From Helicobacteraceae bacterium (GTDB taxonomy: Bacteria; Campylobacterota; Campylobacteria; Campylobacterales; Sulfurimonadaceae): a stretch of DNA of 64,000 bases. Below are positions 54,606-63,145 of the stretch, piece by piece. Position 1 is the first letter of the stretch; the number at the start of each line of letters is the position of its first letter. The notes beneath the pieces were generated by a model, which saw nothing but the letters and a program-made list of their open reading frames with translations, made no database searches and had not been told where the DNA came from. The translations under genes were made by a program, and so were the position numbers. The DNA lies in contig JALVUF010000046.1 of the NCBI GenBank assembly GCA_027023805.1, positions 1 through 64,000 of the forward strand, written 5' to 3'.

Positions 54606-55244
54606 CTATATCAGTGAGATAATTTTTTTGACGGCTTCTAATGCATTTGGTTTAATTATATTAGTATATTTTTGTAACTCTTGTGTAGTCTCGTATTCAC
54701 CGATAACGCCCACGCCCCTAACATTAGCATTGATAGCGCATTGCATATCCATTCTTGTGTCTCCTATCATCCAGCAATTACTTTTATCTACATTTAAGAA
54801 ACTAATAGCCTTTTCAATAGGTTCGCTACTTGGCTTTGGATTTATGACATCTTCGCGTCCAATTAAAGTATCAAAATACTCCATGAGTTTAAAATGTTCC
54901 ATTAAAACTTTGGAGTACTTTGATGTTTTTGTAGTGACTATGCCTAGCGTTGCATGTCTGCTTGCAAGCATAACGGCTTCTTTGGCAAAAGGGAGTAAAG
55001 TTGTTTTTTCGGTGGAAATTTCTCTGTAGTGCTCTTTATATGCGTCAACCATATTATTTATCAATTTTTTATCTTTTAAACCGATTTGTTTATACATTAC
55101 ATCAAGAGGATGACCGATTTGTGCTTTGATATGGTTATCGGGTGGACAAGCCATACCGTAAAAATCATACGAATAATGAAAACTTTGCAAAATGGCTTCT
55201 GTGGAGTCAATAAGAGTGCCGTCTAAATCAAACAATATGGTCAT
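54606..55244 (-). CDS. HAD-superfamily phosphatase, phosphoglycolate/pyrophosphatase-like
   Basis: This 212-residue HAD hydrolase has FDLDGTLIDST (nucleophile Asp and acid Asp), TTKTSKYSK (motif II), KPSSEPIEKAI (motif III) and CWMIGDTRMDMQCAINA (motif IV), with the helical cap of subclass IA. The pattern fits phosphoglycolate phosphatase (Gph) or PpaX pyrophosphatase. Phosphoglycolate removal would be consistent with glcD elsewhere in the window, but substrate is not fixed by sequence. The ATG overlaps the methyltransferase stop by 4 nt. Confidence 0.8.
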   Translation of the reverse strand: MTILFDLDGTLIDSTEAILQSFHYSYDFYGMACPPDNHIKAQIGHPLDVMYKQIGLKDKKLINNMVDAYKEHYREISTEKTTLLPFAKEAVMLASRHATLGIVTTKTSKYSKVLMEHFKLMEYFDTLIGREDVINPKPSSEPIEKAISFLNVDKSNCWMIGDTRMDMQCAINANVRGVGVIGEYETTQELQKYTNIIKPNALEAVKKIISLI

Positions 55245-55828
55245 TTTTTAGCACTTAGTAAAAAAATATCATATTGCCTATTCTCTTTTGTGACGGTGTA
55301 GATTTTTGTATATTTTATATCTTTAAAGTTATGTTTTTTTACTAGTTTTGTAAGATCTTTTTCACTAAAACCAAAATGATGAACGCCTTCATTGTCCGTA
55401 TGAAAGGATCCATCTTCACTCATAAGGTCAATTATTGCTATATATCCATTTTCATCTAGTAATTGATATAGTTTATCAAACAAAATGTCAAGATCTTTTA
55501 TGTGGTGCATTGTCATAGAGCTGACGATACCGTTAAATTTTTTATCCGTTTGAAATTTGGATATATCTTGATGCAGTGTTTGTATGTTTTTAATATGCAG
55601 TTCATCTAGCTTTTGCAGCATTTTCTCTGATGAATCAATTGCCAGTAACTCTTTTACATGTAAAGCTATTTTTTTGCTTAAAAGTCCGGTGCCTGCTCCA
55701 AAATCAATGACACTGTCCTCTTTATCTAAATCTATATTGTTAATTATTGCATTGTAGGCATTTTGTGCAATTGATTGTCTCATGCTTGATAAATCCCACT
55801 CTTGTGCTTTCTGGTTAAATCGGCTCAT
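55241..55828 (-). CDS. Class I SAM-dependent methyltransferase
   Basis: This 195-residue enzyme has the SAM-binding motif VIDFGAGTGLLSKKIA (motif I), LLAIDSSEKML (II), FNGIVSSMTMHHIKDL (IV) and NGYIAIIDLMSEDGSFH (post-IV). These fit the Methyltransf_11/25 group. The substrate is unknown. It overlaps the HAD gene downstream and has an AAGGAAG ribosome site; the 205-nt gap upstream holds its promoter (TATTAT-like) and the rplM-rpsI terminator. Confidence 0.85.
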   Translation of the reverse strand: MSRFNQKAQEWDLSSMRQSIAQNAYNAIINNIDLDKEDSVIDFGAGTGLLSKKIALHVKELLAIDSSEKMLQKLDELHIKNIQTLHQDISKFQTDKKFNGIVSSMTMHHIKDLDILFDKLYQLLDENGYIAIIDLMSEDGSFHTDNEGVHHFGFSEKDLTKLVKKHNFKDIKYTKIYTVTKENRQYDIFLLSAKK

Positions 55829-55990
55829 GCAGCTTCCTTTTTATTGTTTTTGAGATACTCTTTATAATAGCAAATTAAAGCTAAAAGGTAAATATAAGAT
55901 TTTATTTATAACAGCAGTATTGACACTAGAGATAGAAGTTTATAAAAAAGAAAGATTTTTACTACTAGATGGTTGAAAAATTACCAAATG

Positions 55991-56014
55991 AAAAAGCGTG
56001 TAAAAACACTTTTT
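55991..56014 (-). terminator. Intrinsic terminator of rplM-rpsI
   Basis: On the minus strand AAAAAGTGT-TTTT-ACACGCTTTTT forms an A/T-bounded stem about 20 nt after the rpsI stop, ending in a T run. The symmetrical A and T tails would let it work in both directions. Confidence 0.55.
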
Positions 56015-56033
56015 GCAGTCGGTAATAATATGA

Positions 56034-56426
56034 TTAACGTTTACTAAACTGAGGAGAACGGCGTGCTTTTTTGAGGCCCGGTTTCTTACGCTCAACAGTA
56101 CGTGAATCACGAGTTATCATACCCTCAGGTTTTAAGATTGCTCTAAAAGATGCATCATATTTCACAAGTGCGCGTGAAATACCATGACGAAGTGCATCAG
56201 CCTGTCCGCCGAAACCGCCTCCTAGTGTAGTAGCCGTTATATCAACTAGTGTGTCTTGCTTAGTAAGAACTAAAGGCTGTTTAACGCGAAGTTTCTTTGC
56301 CTCTAGTCCACCTAGCCATGCGTCTAGTGAAAGACCATTGATTACTATTTTCCCACTGCCTGGGGTTAACCACACTTTTGCTATTGAAGACTTACGGCGT
56401 CCCGTTGCATATATTTTTTTTGTCAA
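56034..56426 (-). CDS. rpsI: 30S ribosomal protein S9
   Basis: The protein has 130 residues. [20 protein letters not shown] opens the protein, and it closes with the conserved positively charged tail [14 protein letters not shown], whose final Lys-Arg contacts the P-site t[22 protein letters not shown] is also diagnostic. It follows rplM by 10 nt in the usual two-gene order. Confidence 0.98.
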   Translation of the reverse strand: MTKKIYATGRRKSSIAKVWLTPGSGKIVINGLSLDAWLGGLEAKKLRVKQPLVLTKQDTLVDITATTLGGGFGGQADALRHGISRALVKYDASFRAILKPEGMITRDSRTVERKKPGLKKARRSPQFSKR

Positions 56427-56436
56427 CTCTAGCTCC

Positions 56437-56859
56437 TTACTTCGCTATTTGAGCAGTATGAGGATGATTTTCGCCCGCATACACTTTTAATTTTTTGAGC
56501 ATTTTTGCACCTAATTTTGTTTTTGGTAACATACCGCGAGTGGCAAGCTTAAATAATTTTTCAGGATTATTTGCCAGCAACTCTGTCATTTTTACACTTT
56601 TTGTCGATCCAAAATAACCACTGTGAGTATAATACTGCTTATCGGCAATTTTGCCTTGACCGTTAAATACTGCTTGTGAAGCATTGATGATAACGACATA
56701 ATCGCCACAATCGATATTTGGAGTGTAATACGGTTTGTCCTTACCGCGCAGACGTGTCGCTACTTCAGTTACGATACGTCCAAATGTTTTTCCTTTAGCA
56801 TCAATCAAAATCCATTTTTGTTCAATCTGCTGAGGAGTTGCAATTTTTGTAAATTTCAT
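56437..56859 (-). CDS. rplM: 50S ribosomal protein L13
   Basis: The protein has 140 residues. [45 protein letters not shown] and YTHSGYFGS are the standard L13 motifs, and [27 protein letters not shown] closes it. It leads the rplM-rpsI operon from a good TATAAT promoter at 56892-56897. Confidence 0.98.
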   Translation of the reverse strand: MKFTKIATPQQIEQKWILIDAKGKTFGRIVTEVATRLRGKDKPYYTPNIDCGDYVVIINASQAVFNGQGKIADKQYYTHSGYFGSTKSVKMTELLANNPEKLFKLATRGMLPKTKLGAKMLKKLKVYAGENHPHTAQIAK

Positions 56860-56891
56860 ACTTGAACCTTCTGCCTATTTAAAGTGGCAAA

Positions 56892-56897
56892 ATTATA
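56892..56897 (-). promoter_or_regulatory. -10 box for rplM-rpsI
   Basis: TATAAT on the minus strand is 32 nt before the rplM start, followed by an AGAAGG ribosome site. No clear -35. Confidence 0.55.
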
Positions 56898-56941
56898 TCT
56901 GTATAAACTTATAATTAACTGAATTTAAGTCTTTTATAAGT

Positions 56942-58249
56942 TCAAATAAGATGAATTGTCCTTTTTGTAATTTTTCTATATATAAGCTCTATAATAAAAG
57001 AAAAAACAATCATGCCTATTAAGATATATAAATGAAAGCGTGTTGCGGGATTGCTTGCTACTTTTAGGCAAAGCACTACAATTGCAGCAGCGGTAAAAAG
57101 TGCGGCTGTTATTGATATCCAGATGTTACTGTTGGTTTGTTTTGCAAGTTTTGCATTTGCAATGTTTATAGCCATAAAAATCAATAAAAAACCGGCACTG
57201 CCCATAGTCGCAATTGCGTCAAGAGGGATAAAGTTTGCAACAAAAAGCGCCAGTGCAGCTGCTATTAATGTACCCTCGAAATGTTGGTTGCGTATCTCTT
57301 TCTCAAGTCCTTTTGGCAGTTCCCCCGTTTTTGCTATGATATAAACAAGTTTTCCGGTGCTTTGAAACGTAGCATTTATCGCCGAACTTGTTGCCATGAG
57401 TGCTGCTATGATGATGCCTGTAAAACCCACATATCCAAGGCTTTGCGAAGCTGCTAGCGAGAGTACGTCACTACTGGCCTTTTGCACCTGCTCAAATGTC
57501 AAATGACTAACTGTGACCATGGCTATTAATACATAAAAAATCATAACAATAAATATGCCACCTATATATGCAATGGGTAAGGAGCGTTTTGGATTTTTTA
57601 CATCTTTTGCCAAATTTGCTATGAGCTCAAAACCTTCATAATTTAAAAAAATAAGCATAGCACCCGCTATGATAGCCAGAGCCGATGGATATGTGTGAGA
57701 TGAGAGATGGCTCCAGTGCATAGGAGTTATAAAGCCCGCAACTATAAAGATTCCAAGTAAAACAAGTTTACTGATATTGAAAAAATTCTCTATTGGAATT
57801 GCCAATTTCCGGTCAAAAAGATTTACTATAATCAGCATAACTATTACAAAGTTGATAAGAATATGAAGATAGATAGTTTGGTGAGCATGGGATGCAAAAC
57901 TACTGCCGTAGCTTCCAAACGCATAAGCATAGATTGCAACTAACACAACATAGCTAAACATTAGCAGTATATTTGCAGCCCCTGTGAGTATTCCACTCCC
58001 ATATGCTCTGTTTAAATATGTTACGGTTCCGCCTTCTCCAGGAAATTGAAGTGTTAATTTTAAATATGAATAGCCGGTAAGCAGGGCTACGATTCCAGCA
58101 ATCAAAAAAGCAATCGGCGCGGCACCTTTGGTGATGTCTATACTAAGACCCGTGACGGCAAATATACCGCCTCCTATCATGCCTCCTATGCCGACAGACA
58201 TAATAGAAAAAGTTCCGAGTTTTTTGGTTTTTTGGTTGTTATCGTACAA
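56942..58249 (-). CDS. APC-family amino acid permease
   Basis: The start is TTG at 58249, preceded by AAGGGA. The 435-residue, 12-helix transporter has FSIMSVGIGGMIGGGIFAVTGL in helix 1, EGGTVTYLNRAYGSG, and EGFELIANLAKDVKNPKRSLPIAYIGG, typical of the amino acid-polyamine-organocation superfamily. The substrate is unknown. Its ribosome site lies inside an 8-bp hairpin (58253-58274), so translation may be controlled. It is 45 nt downstream of the YbjN-domain gene on the same strand. Confidence 0.87.
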   Translation of the reverse strand: MYDNNQKTKKLGTFSIMSVGIGGMIGGGIFAVTGLSIDITKGAAPIAFLIAGIVALLTGYSYLKLTLQFPGEGGTVTYLNRAYGSGILTGAANILLMFSYVVLVAIYAYAFGSYGSSFASHAHQTIYLHILINFVIVMLIIVNLFDRKLAIPIENFFNISKLVLLGIFIVAGFITPMHWSHLSSHTYPSALAIIAGAMLIFLNYEGFELIANLAKDVKNPKRSLPIAYIGGIFIVMIFYVLIAMVTVSHLTFEQVQKASSDVLSLAASQSLGYVGFTGIIIAALMATSSAINATFQSTGKLVYIIAKTGELPKGLEKEIRNQHFEGTLIAAALALFVANFIPLDAIATMGSAGFLLIFMAINIANAKLAKQTNSNIWISITAALFTAAAIVVLCLKVASNPATRFHLYILIGMIVFSFIIELIYRKITKRTIHLI

Positions 58250-58252
58250 TAC

Positions 58253-58274
58253 AATTCCCTTATGTCAGGGAATT
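58253..58274 (-). promoter_or_regulatory. Hairpin covering the permease ribosome site
   Basis: On the minus strand AATTCCCT and AGGGAATT pair over a 6-nt loop (GACATA), and the AGGGA of the ribosome site is the right-hand arm, three bases before the TTG start. There is no T run after it, so it is a better candidate for a translation control element than for a terminator of the upstream gene. Confidence 0.5.
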
Positions 58275-58293
58275 ATAGCTAAATATTTATAAT

Positions 58294-58752
58294 CTACCAA
58301 TTGATAAATTTTAAAAATGCAGATAAATTATCATCCCATAATCCAATCATATGGACAAGATTGGCTTGTGTGATTCCACCAGCTGTTTCAATATCACCCT
58401 CAAGTCTTGCATGCCCGTCTTTTGCGGTATAGCTATCGCTAAATCGTCTTGTTGCATTCCATTTTGAGGCTTTTTGCGCACTCAGAGGGGTTGCAAATGG
58501 AACATAAAATTCAATTGATTTACAAGTCTTGTTACCCTTGCTGCCATGACAGGCGTAAAAATATATATAGTTAGTAACACCTTCCATTTTCGTAATAACT
58601 TTGGGATCTCCCCCGCTGTCGGTAGTTAATCGTGCAGAGTAACCTAGTTTATGTAAAACATTTACAACATCTTGTCCCTGTATCCCATCATATATAGTCA
58701 TGCTCCAAGACATCGTGATAAGAACCATTAAAAATCCAACAATACGAATCAT
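58294..58752 (-). CDS. YbjN-domain secreted protein
   Basis: The frame opens at a GTG (58764), but ATG 58752 is preferred because GGAGGAG sits 4-10 nt before it. The 152-residue protein has a signal peptide (about 1-14) and a YbjN-like (type III chaperone-like) fold, with DVVNVLHKLGYSARLTTDSGGDPKVITKMEGVTNYIYFYACHG and NATRRFSDSYTAKDGHARLEGDIETAGGIT. Two cysteines, CHGSKGNKTC, may form a disulfide after export. The function is unknown. Confidence 0.75.
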   Translation of the reverse strand: MIRIVGFLMVLITMSWSMTIYDGIQGQDVVNVLHKLGYSARLTTDSGGDPKVITKMEGVTNYIYFYACHGSKGNKTCKSIEFYVPFATPLSAQKASKWNATRRFSDSYTAKDGHARLEGDIETAGGITQANLVHMIGLWDDNLSAFLKFINW

Positions 58753-58838
58753 CTTCTCCTCCACTGTTTCTTTTTATTGTTAAAAATTATTATTTATTAA
58801 CAATAAAGTAATTATATTGTAATTATTTTTAAAGCCTG

Positions 58839-59864
58839 CTAAAGTGAAACAGTTTTAGCAAATTGCATACTCACGCAGTGTAGTGAGCCGTGTTGGCGTA
58901 TTAAAACAGAGCAGTCTATGGGCACGATATCTCTGTTTAGAAAAAAGTTTTTAAAGATTTTGATTGCTTCATTGTCTTGTTTGACGTTATAAACAGGTAC
59001 TAAAACAGCACCGTTTATCATTAAAAAATTGGCATATGTTGCGGGGAGCCTTTCATTATTATAATAGATGGCTTCGGGCATGGGAAGAGGTATGAGATTG
59101 AGATTGTATTTGCCGGCAAATGTTGTTAGTTGATTTTGCATCTGTTTTAGTTCGTTGTAGTGTTCATCTTTTTCATCTTCACATGTAACGTACATAATGG
59201 TTTTTTTATCAACAAATCTAGCAAGTGTGTCTATGTGTGAATCGGTATCATCACCCACTAAGTATCCATGGTTAAGATATAAAATATCACAAGCACCAAA
59301 AGTTGATTTTAAAAACTGTGTCATACTGTTTTTATCAAAGTTTTTATTTCTGCTTAACATACATCTTGATGTTGTAAGAAGCAGCCCCTCGCCATTACCC
59401 TCAATTCCGCCGCCTTCTAAAATAAAATCAATATTTATCATCTCATTTTCGTAAAAATCGGCAATTGATTCAGACATTTTATCATCTTTGCTTGCATCAA
59501 ACTTACCGCCCCAGCCGTTAAACTTAAAATTTAACAATTTTATCCGTCCGTTATCTAAAACGCTAATGGCGCTGCAGTCTCTGGCCCAGGTATCATCTGT
59601 TTCATATTGTATAAATTTAAGATTTGTCTTATTTGCAAAATTTTGTTTGATTTGCTCTACGCTGTTGCATATGATGACACATTTTTCATACCTGCTGATT
59701 GCCTGTACAATGTTTACAAATGTTTGCTTGGTTTCATCCAGATAGTCGTGCCAATCGGTGTTTTGATGAGGAAAAATGATTTGGATAAAACTTTGCGGTT
59801 CAAATTCGGCTATAAAGCGTTTTGATGTTTGCTTGTAATGGGATATAATTTCATTATGGCTCAT
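58839..59864 (-). CDS. Agmatine deiminase / peptidylarginine deiminase family
   Basis: ATG 59864 is chosen because GAGG lies 5 nt before it. The 341-residue protein is of the guanidine-modifying superfamily: DTWARDCSAISVL, NGWGGKFDASKDD, ILEGGGIEGNGEGLLLTTSRCML, TDSHIDTLARFV and the nucleophile Cys330 in GSLHCVSMQ. It would convert agmatine to N-carbamoylputrescine and ammonia, or act on another guanidine. The start overlaps the start of the divergent alr gene by 9 nt. Confidence 0.88.
   Translation of the reverse strand: MSHNEIISHYKQTSKRFIAEFEPQSFIQIIFPHQNTDWHDYLDETKQTFVNIVQAISRYEKCVIICNSVEQIKQNFANKTNLKFIQYETDDTWARDCSAISVLDNGRIKLLNFKFNGWGGKFDASKDDKMSESIADFYENEMINIDFILEGGGIEGNGEGLLLTTSRCMLSRNKNFDKNSMTQFLKSTFGACDILYLNHGYLVGDDTDSHIDTLARFVDKKTIMYVTCEDEKDEHYNELKQMQNQLTTFAGKYNLNLIPLPMPEAIYYNNERLPATYANFLMINGAVLVPVYNVKQDNEAIKIFKNFFLNRDIVPIDCSVLIRQHGSLHCVSMQFAKTVSL
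59844..59849 (+). promoter_or_regulatory. -10 box adjacent to the alr start
   Basis: TATAAT ends 6 nt before ATG 59856, the same spacing as at the bioF-like gene, and no convincing ribosome site intervenes. It lies within the divergent agmatine deiminase coding sequence. Confidence 0.4.
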
Positions 59865-60872
59865 ATTAACCTCAATAAAAAAGCATTTTTTAACAATCTT
59901 GATATTATCGCACAATTATCATCATCCAAAGATAAAATAGCGATAGTTTTAAAAGATAATGCATATGGTCACGGTCTATTGCAGATGGCAGCTTTATGCA
60001 AAGAGTACGGTATTAAAAAAGCGGTTGTAAGACATGAAGCTGAGGCTGAAGTTGTAGCAGAGTTTTTTGATTATATTTTAGTTTTGACAGGTATTGCGGA
60101 TGTTATGCCCGCTAATACCGTTTATACCGTAAACTCATTAGATGCGATATCTAAATTTCCAAGCGGTGCTAAAGTTGAGATCAAAGTTGACAGCGGTATG
60201 CATAGAAACGGCATTGGGGCTAACGAAATTAAAGAAGCTTTTAAGATGTGCACTGGGCATGGTTTACATGTAAAGGGTGTTTTTACACATCATAGAGCTG
60301 CAGATGAGCTCTCCTGTGAGTGGTATATCCAGGAGGAAAATTTTAAAAAGATAAAAGAGATTGCTTTGCAAGCGGCTAAATCATACGGTATAACTAAGCT
60401 GTCTTTTCACTCTCAAAATTCAGCAGCACTGTTTCGCGCAGGAGAGTGTATGCATGACATGGTTAGAGTGGGTATAGCCGCTTATGGATGTTTAGAAAAT
60501 AACGATACATTATTTACGCATAATTTAGAGCCTGTTTTGTCCTTATATGCTTCAAGACTTGCAACAAGAGTGTTGCAAAAAGGTCAAAAAGTCGGATATG
60601 GCGGTATGTTTGAAGCAGATAGGCAGATAAAAATCAGTACTTACGATGTAGGTTATGCAGATGGATTGCTACGCTTGGCTTCTAATAGATACACTACTGC
60701 AGATGGCTATAAAATACTAGGAAAGATATCTATGGATAGTATTTCAGTTAACAGCGATGAAGAGAGTATTTGTGTTTTTAATAATGCTTTGGAGTATGCC
60801 AAGAGTTGTGATACAATAAGTTATGAGATTTTAGTTGGTATGGGAGCGTATATCAAACGAATCATAATTTAA
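59856..60872 (+). CDS. alr: Alanine racemase
   Basis: This enzyme makes D-alanine for peptidoglycan using PLP. ATG 59856 is preferred over upstream 59829 because MAHINLNKKAFFNNLD is the normal family start. The 338-residue protein has the PLP lysine in IVLKDNAYGHGLLQMA (Lys33), KVDSGMHRNGIG, RVGIAAYG, and VGYADGLLR near the C-terminus. Slightly short because the C-terminal domain is compact. It is followed 12 nt later by the AI-2E family gene. Confidence 0.92.
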   Translation: MAHINLNKKAFFNNLDIIAQLSSSKDKIAIVLKDNAYGHGLLQMAALCKEYGIKKAVVRHEAEAEVVAEFFDYILVLTGIADVMPANTVYTVNSLDAISKFPSGAKVEIKVDSGMHRNGIGANEIKEAFKMCTGHGLHVKGVFTHHRAADELSCEWYIQEENFKKIKEIALQAAKSYGITKLSFHSQNSAALFRAGECMHDMVRVGIAAYGCLENNDTLFTHNLEPVLSLYASRLATRVLQKGQKVGYGGMFEADRQIKISTYDVGYADGLLRLASNRYTTADGYKILGKISMDSISVNSDEESICVFNNALEYAKSCDTISYEILVGMGAYIKRIII

Positions 60873-60884
60873 TTAAGGTGTATA

Positions 60885-61919
60885 ATGCACAAAACTGTTT
60901 ACAGATTTTCTGTTATTTTGGTTATCTCTATAATAATAGGTTTTATTTTTTATCTCTTAGAGTCAATTTTAGTGCCCTTTATTATAGCCTGGTCATTAGC
61001 GTTTTTACTCCATCCCATTGTAAATAAAATATCAAAATATATGCCTAGGTGGATATCTATCATACTGCTTTTTGGTTTTATATCTTTAGTTACTGCAGGT
61101 ATTGTTATAGTCCTTTTACCTACGGTAGAACATCAGATACATGTATTTATGGCAAATATGCCTGTATATTCCAAGCGACTCTATCATGCGGTTTCAATTT
61201 TTGACAGTCATATGAAAATAGCACCTACAAAACTATTTTCTGCTATAGGTTCGCAGCTGAGTGTTTTTATTGCGCATATTATGTCGGCTCCAAGTCGCGT
61301 TATCAATACCGCCAGTTCATTTTTTGGATTACTTCTTGATTTGATGATTATACCTATAGTTGCATTTTATCTGCTGCTTGATTGGAAGAATTTACAGGCA
61401 AATCTTATGCGTTTTATACCACAGGCAGATCATGTTAAAGTGTTTGCTGTTTTAAATAGAAGCAGTTATATTTTACGCAGGTTTATCCACGGAGAACTTC
61501 TTGTTATGACGGTGACAGGCATTGTTTATGCTGTAGGTCTGGAGTTAGCAGGTGTTCCGATTGCTTTACCGATGGCAATCATTGCCGGACTTGTTTGTGC
61601 TATTCCTTTTGCTTCGCTTTTGCTTGTAGCATTGCCGGCGTTTGTATTTGCGTTGCTAGAAGCAGATATAAAGATGCTGGTGATTGTTATGGTAACAATT
61701 TTTATAGCTGAATTTTTAAACAATCTTGTGTTAACACCTGTTCTTGTAGGCAGATATGTACAGATTCATCCAGCTATAGCTTTGCTGCTTGTTCTTAGCA
61801 GCGGAGTGATATACGGCATCACGGGCATGGTATTGGCTCTTCCGATAGCCGCTATTATTACTTATGAATTTTTATGGAAAGATGCTTATGCATCTGGGTC
61901 TAAGGAAATATATCAATAG
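60885..61919 (+). CDS. AI-2E family transporter / permease
   Basis: This 344-residue protein has about eight membrane helices. LLESILVPFIIAWSLAFLLHPIV, LDLMIIPIVAFYLLLDW, LRRFIHGELLVMTVTGIVYAVGLELAGVPIALPMAIIAG and the NNLVLTPVLVGRYVQIHPAIALLLVL region define the AI-2E exporter family, which includes quorum-signal exporters and Na+/H+ antiporters. The substrate is unknown. The last 48 nt overlap the end of the convergent MFS gene, both reading frames being coding. Confidence 0.9.
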   Translation: MHKTVYRFSVILVISIIIGFIFYLLESILVPFIIAWSLAFLLHPIVNKISKYMPRWISIILLFGFISLVTAGIVIVLLPTVEHQIHVFMANMPVYSKRLYHAVSIFDSHMKIAPTKLFSAIGSQLSVFIAHIMSAPSRVINTASSFFGLLLDLMIIPIVAFYLLLDWKNLQANLMRFIPQADHVKVFAVLNRSSYILRRFIHGELLVMTVTGIVYAVGLELAGVPIALPMAIIAGLVCAIPFASLLLVALPAFVFALLEADIKMLVIVMVTIFIAEFLNNLVLTPVLVGRYVQIHPAIALLLVLSSGVIYGITGMVLALPIAAIITYEFLWKDAYASGSKEIYQ

Positions 61920-63083
61920 TCCCAGTCCTGCTAAAAGAGAAAAAATAATCGCTAAGGCATAGATTGGGCCAAAAGGCAAAAGACTGACTCCCACATTGGA
62001 GAGTGCGGCAATACCCATCTGAGAAAACCCAACCATAGCCGATGCCGTGCCTGCTGTATTTTTAAACGGTATCATGGCTATTGAGATAGAGTTTGGAACT
62101 ACTAATGCGATACCTGAAAAACTAAGCATTATTGGCAAAAGTGTACTGTAGAGATATATAATTTTAAAATATCCAGATAGTGCCAGTAAAAAAGCACCAA
62201 AAACAATAAGCAGTAATCCAAACTTTACTATAAACCAAGAATGATATCTTTTCTCTAGGTATATACCCGCAAATGAGCCTATGGTAAAAGCGACTAAAAC
62301 ACCGATTGCAACTACGGCAATCCATTTTGATGATAATCCAAGAGTATGTGTCACAAGTGCCGGACCCTCTGTTAGGGATGTGTAAACCACTCCTATGGCG
62401 ATACCGTTTATAAAAATAGCAGGAAAGAAATCTTTTTGTGCAAATAGTTTTATATAATTGTGCCACAAAAAAGAGGGGGATAATTTTTGCCGCATATCAG
62501 GCATATGTGTCTCAGGAAAAAACAATAAAACTGCTACTAAAAGCAAAGAGCCAAGGATTAAAAGTATAAACATGTTGGCATGCCAACCGTATCTGTCATC
62601 TACTATGGCACCTACAATGGGTCCGGTCGCAGGGGCTAGGGCAAAGGCTGCATTAATTTTAGTATAGATGATATCTATTTTGTCTTTATCAAAACTGTCC
62701 CTAACAGCGGCGGAACTTATGATAGCACCGGCACAAGAGCCTAAACCCTGTAGTGCGCGACCAAGAAGCAGCAGATCAAGAGTATTGCTGATGTAACACA
62801 CAAAAGAGCCGGCGGTAAAGAGTAAAGCCCCCCACAGAGCTACCGGTTTTCTACCAATTTTATCTGAGAGAGGACCATATAAAAGCTGCATAGCGGCATA
62901 TGCCAACAGATACACGGTCATTGACTGCTGTACCGCTGTATATGTTACATGTAAATCATGCGCTATTGCGGGCAATGATGGTGTATATTCCGTATCTCCA
63001 AAGGGTCCTATGGAGGTCATGAGTATCAATATCCAAAGTGCAGGCATGCTGCGGCGAAAAACGGATGAGCGTAATAAATTCAT
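61872..63083 (-). CDS. Bcr/CflA-family MFS efflux transporter
   Basis: This 403-residue, 12-helix drug:H+ antiporter has TEYTPSLPAIAHDLHVTYTAVQQSMTVYLLAYAAMQLLYGPLSDKIGRKPVAL (motif A of DHA1 pumps) and LLGRALQGLGSCAGAIISSAAVRDSF (motif B). Bcr/CflA members export bicyclomycin, chloramphenicol or small peptides. The 3' end overlaps the AI-2E gene by 48 nt. The substrate is not fixed. Confidence 0.9.
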   Translation of the reverse strand: MNLLRSSVFRRSMPALWILILMTSIGPFGDTEYTPSLPAIAHDLHVTYTAVQQSMTVYLLAYAAMQLLYGPLSDKIGRKPVALWGALLFTAGSFVCYISNTLDLLLLGRALQGLGSCAGAIISSAAVRDSFDKDKIDIIYTKINAAFALAPATGPIVGAIVDDRYGWHANMFILLILGSLLLVAVLLFFPETHMPDMRQKLSPSFLWHNYIKLFAQKDFFPAIFINGIAIGVVYTSLTEGPALVTHTLGLSSKWIAVVAIGVLVAFTIGSFAGIYLEKRYHSWFIVKFGLLLIVFGAFLLALSGYFKIIYLYSTLLPIMLSFSGIALVVPNSISIAMIPFKNTAGTASAMVGFSQMGIAALSNVGVSLLPFGPIYALAIIFSLLAGLGLLIYFLRPRCISIFP

Positions 63084-63145
63084 ACGCCTATTTTAGCATA
63101 ATTTACACACTGTAGCTGTAACAGCTAAGTGTGCATAGTATCAGT

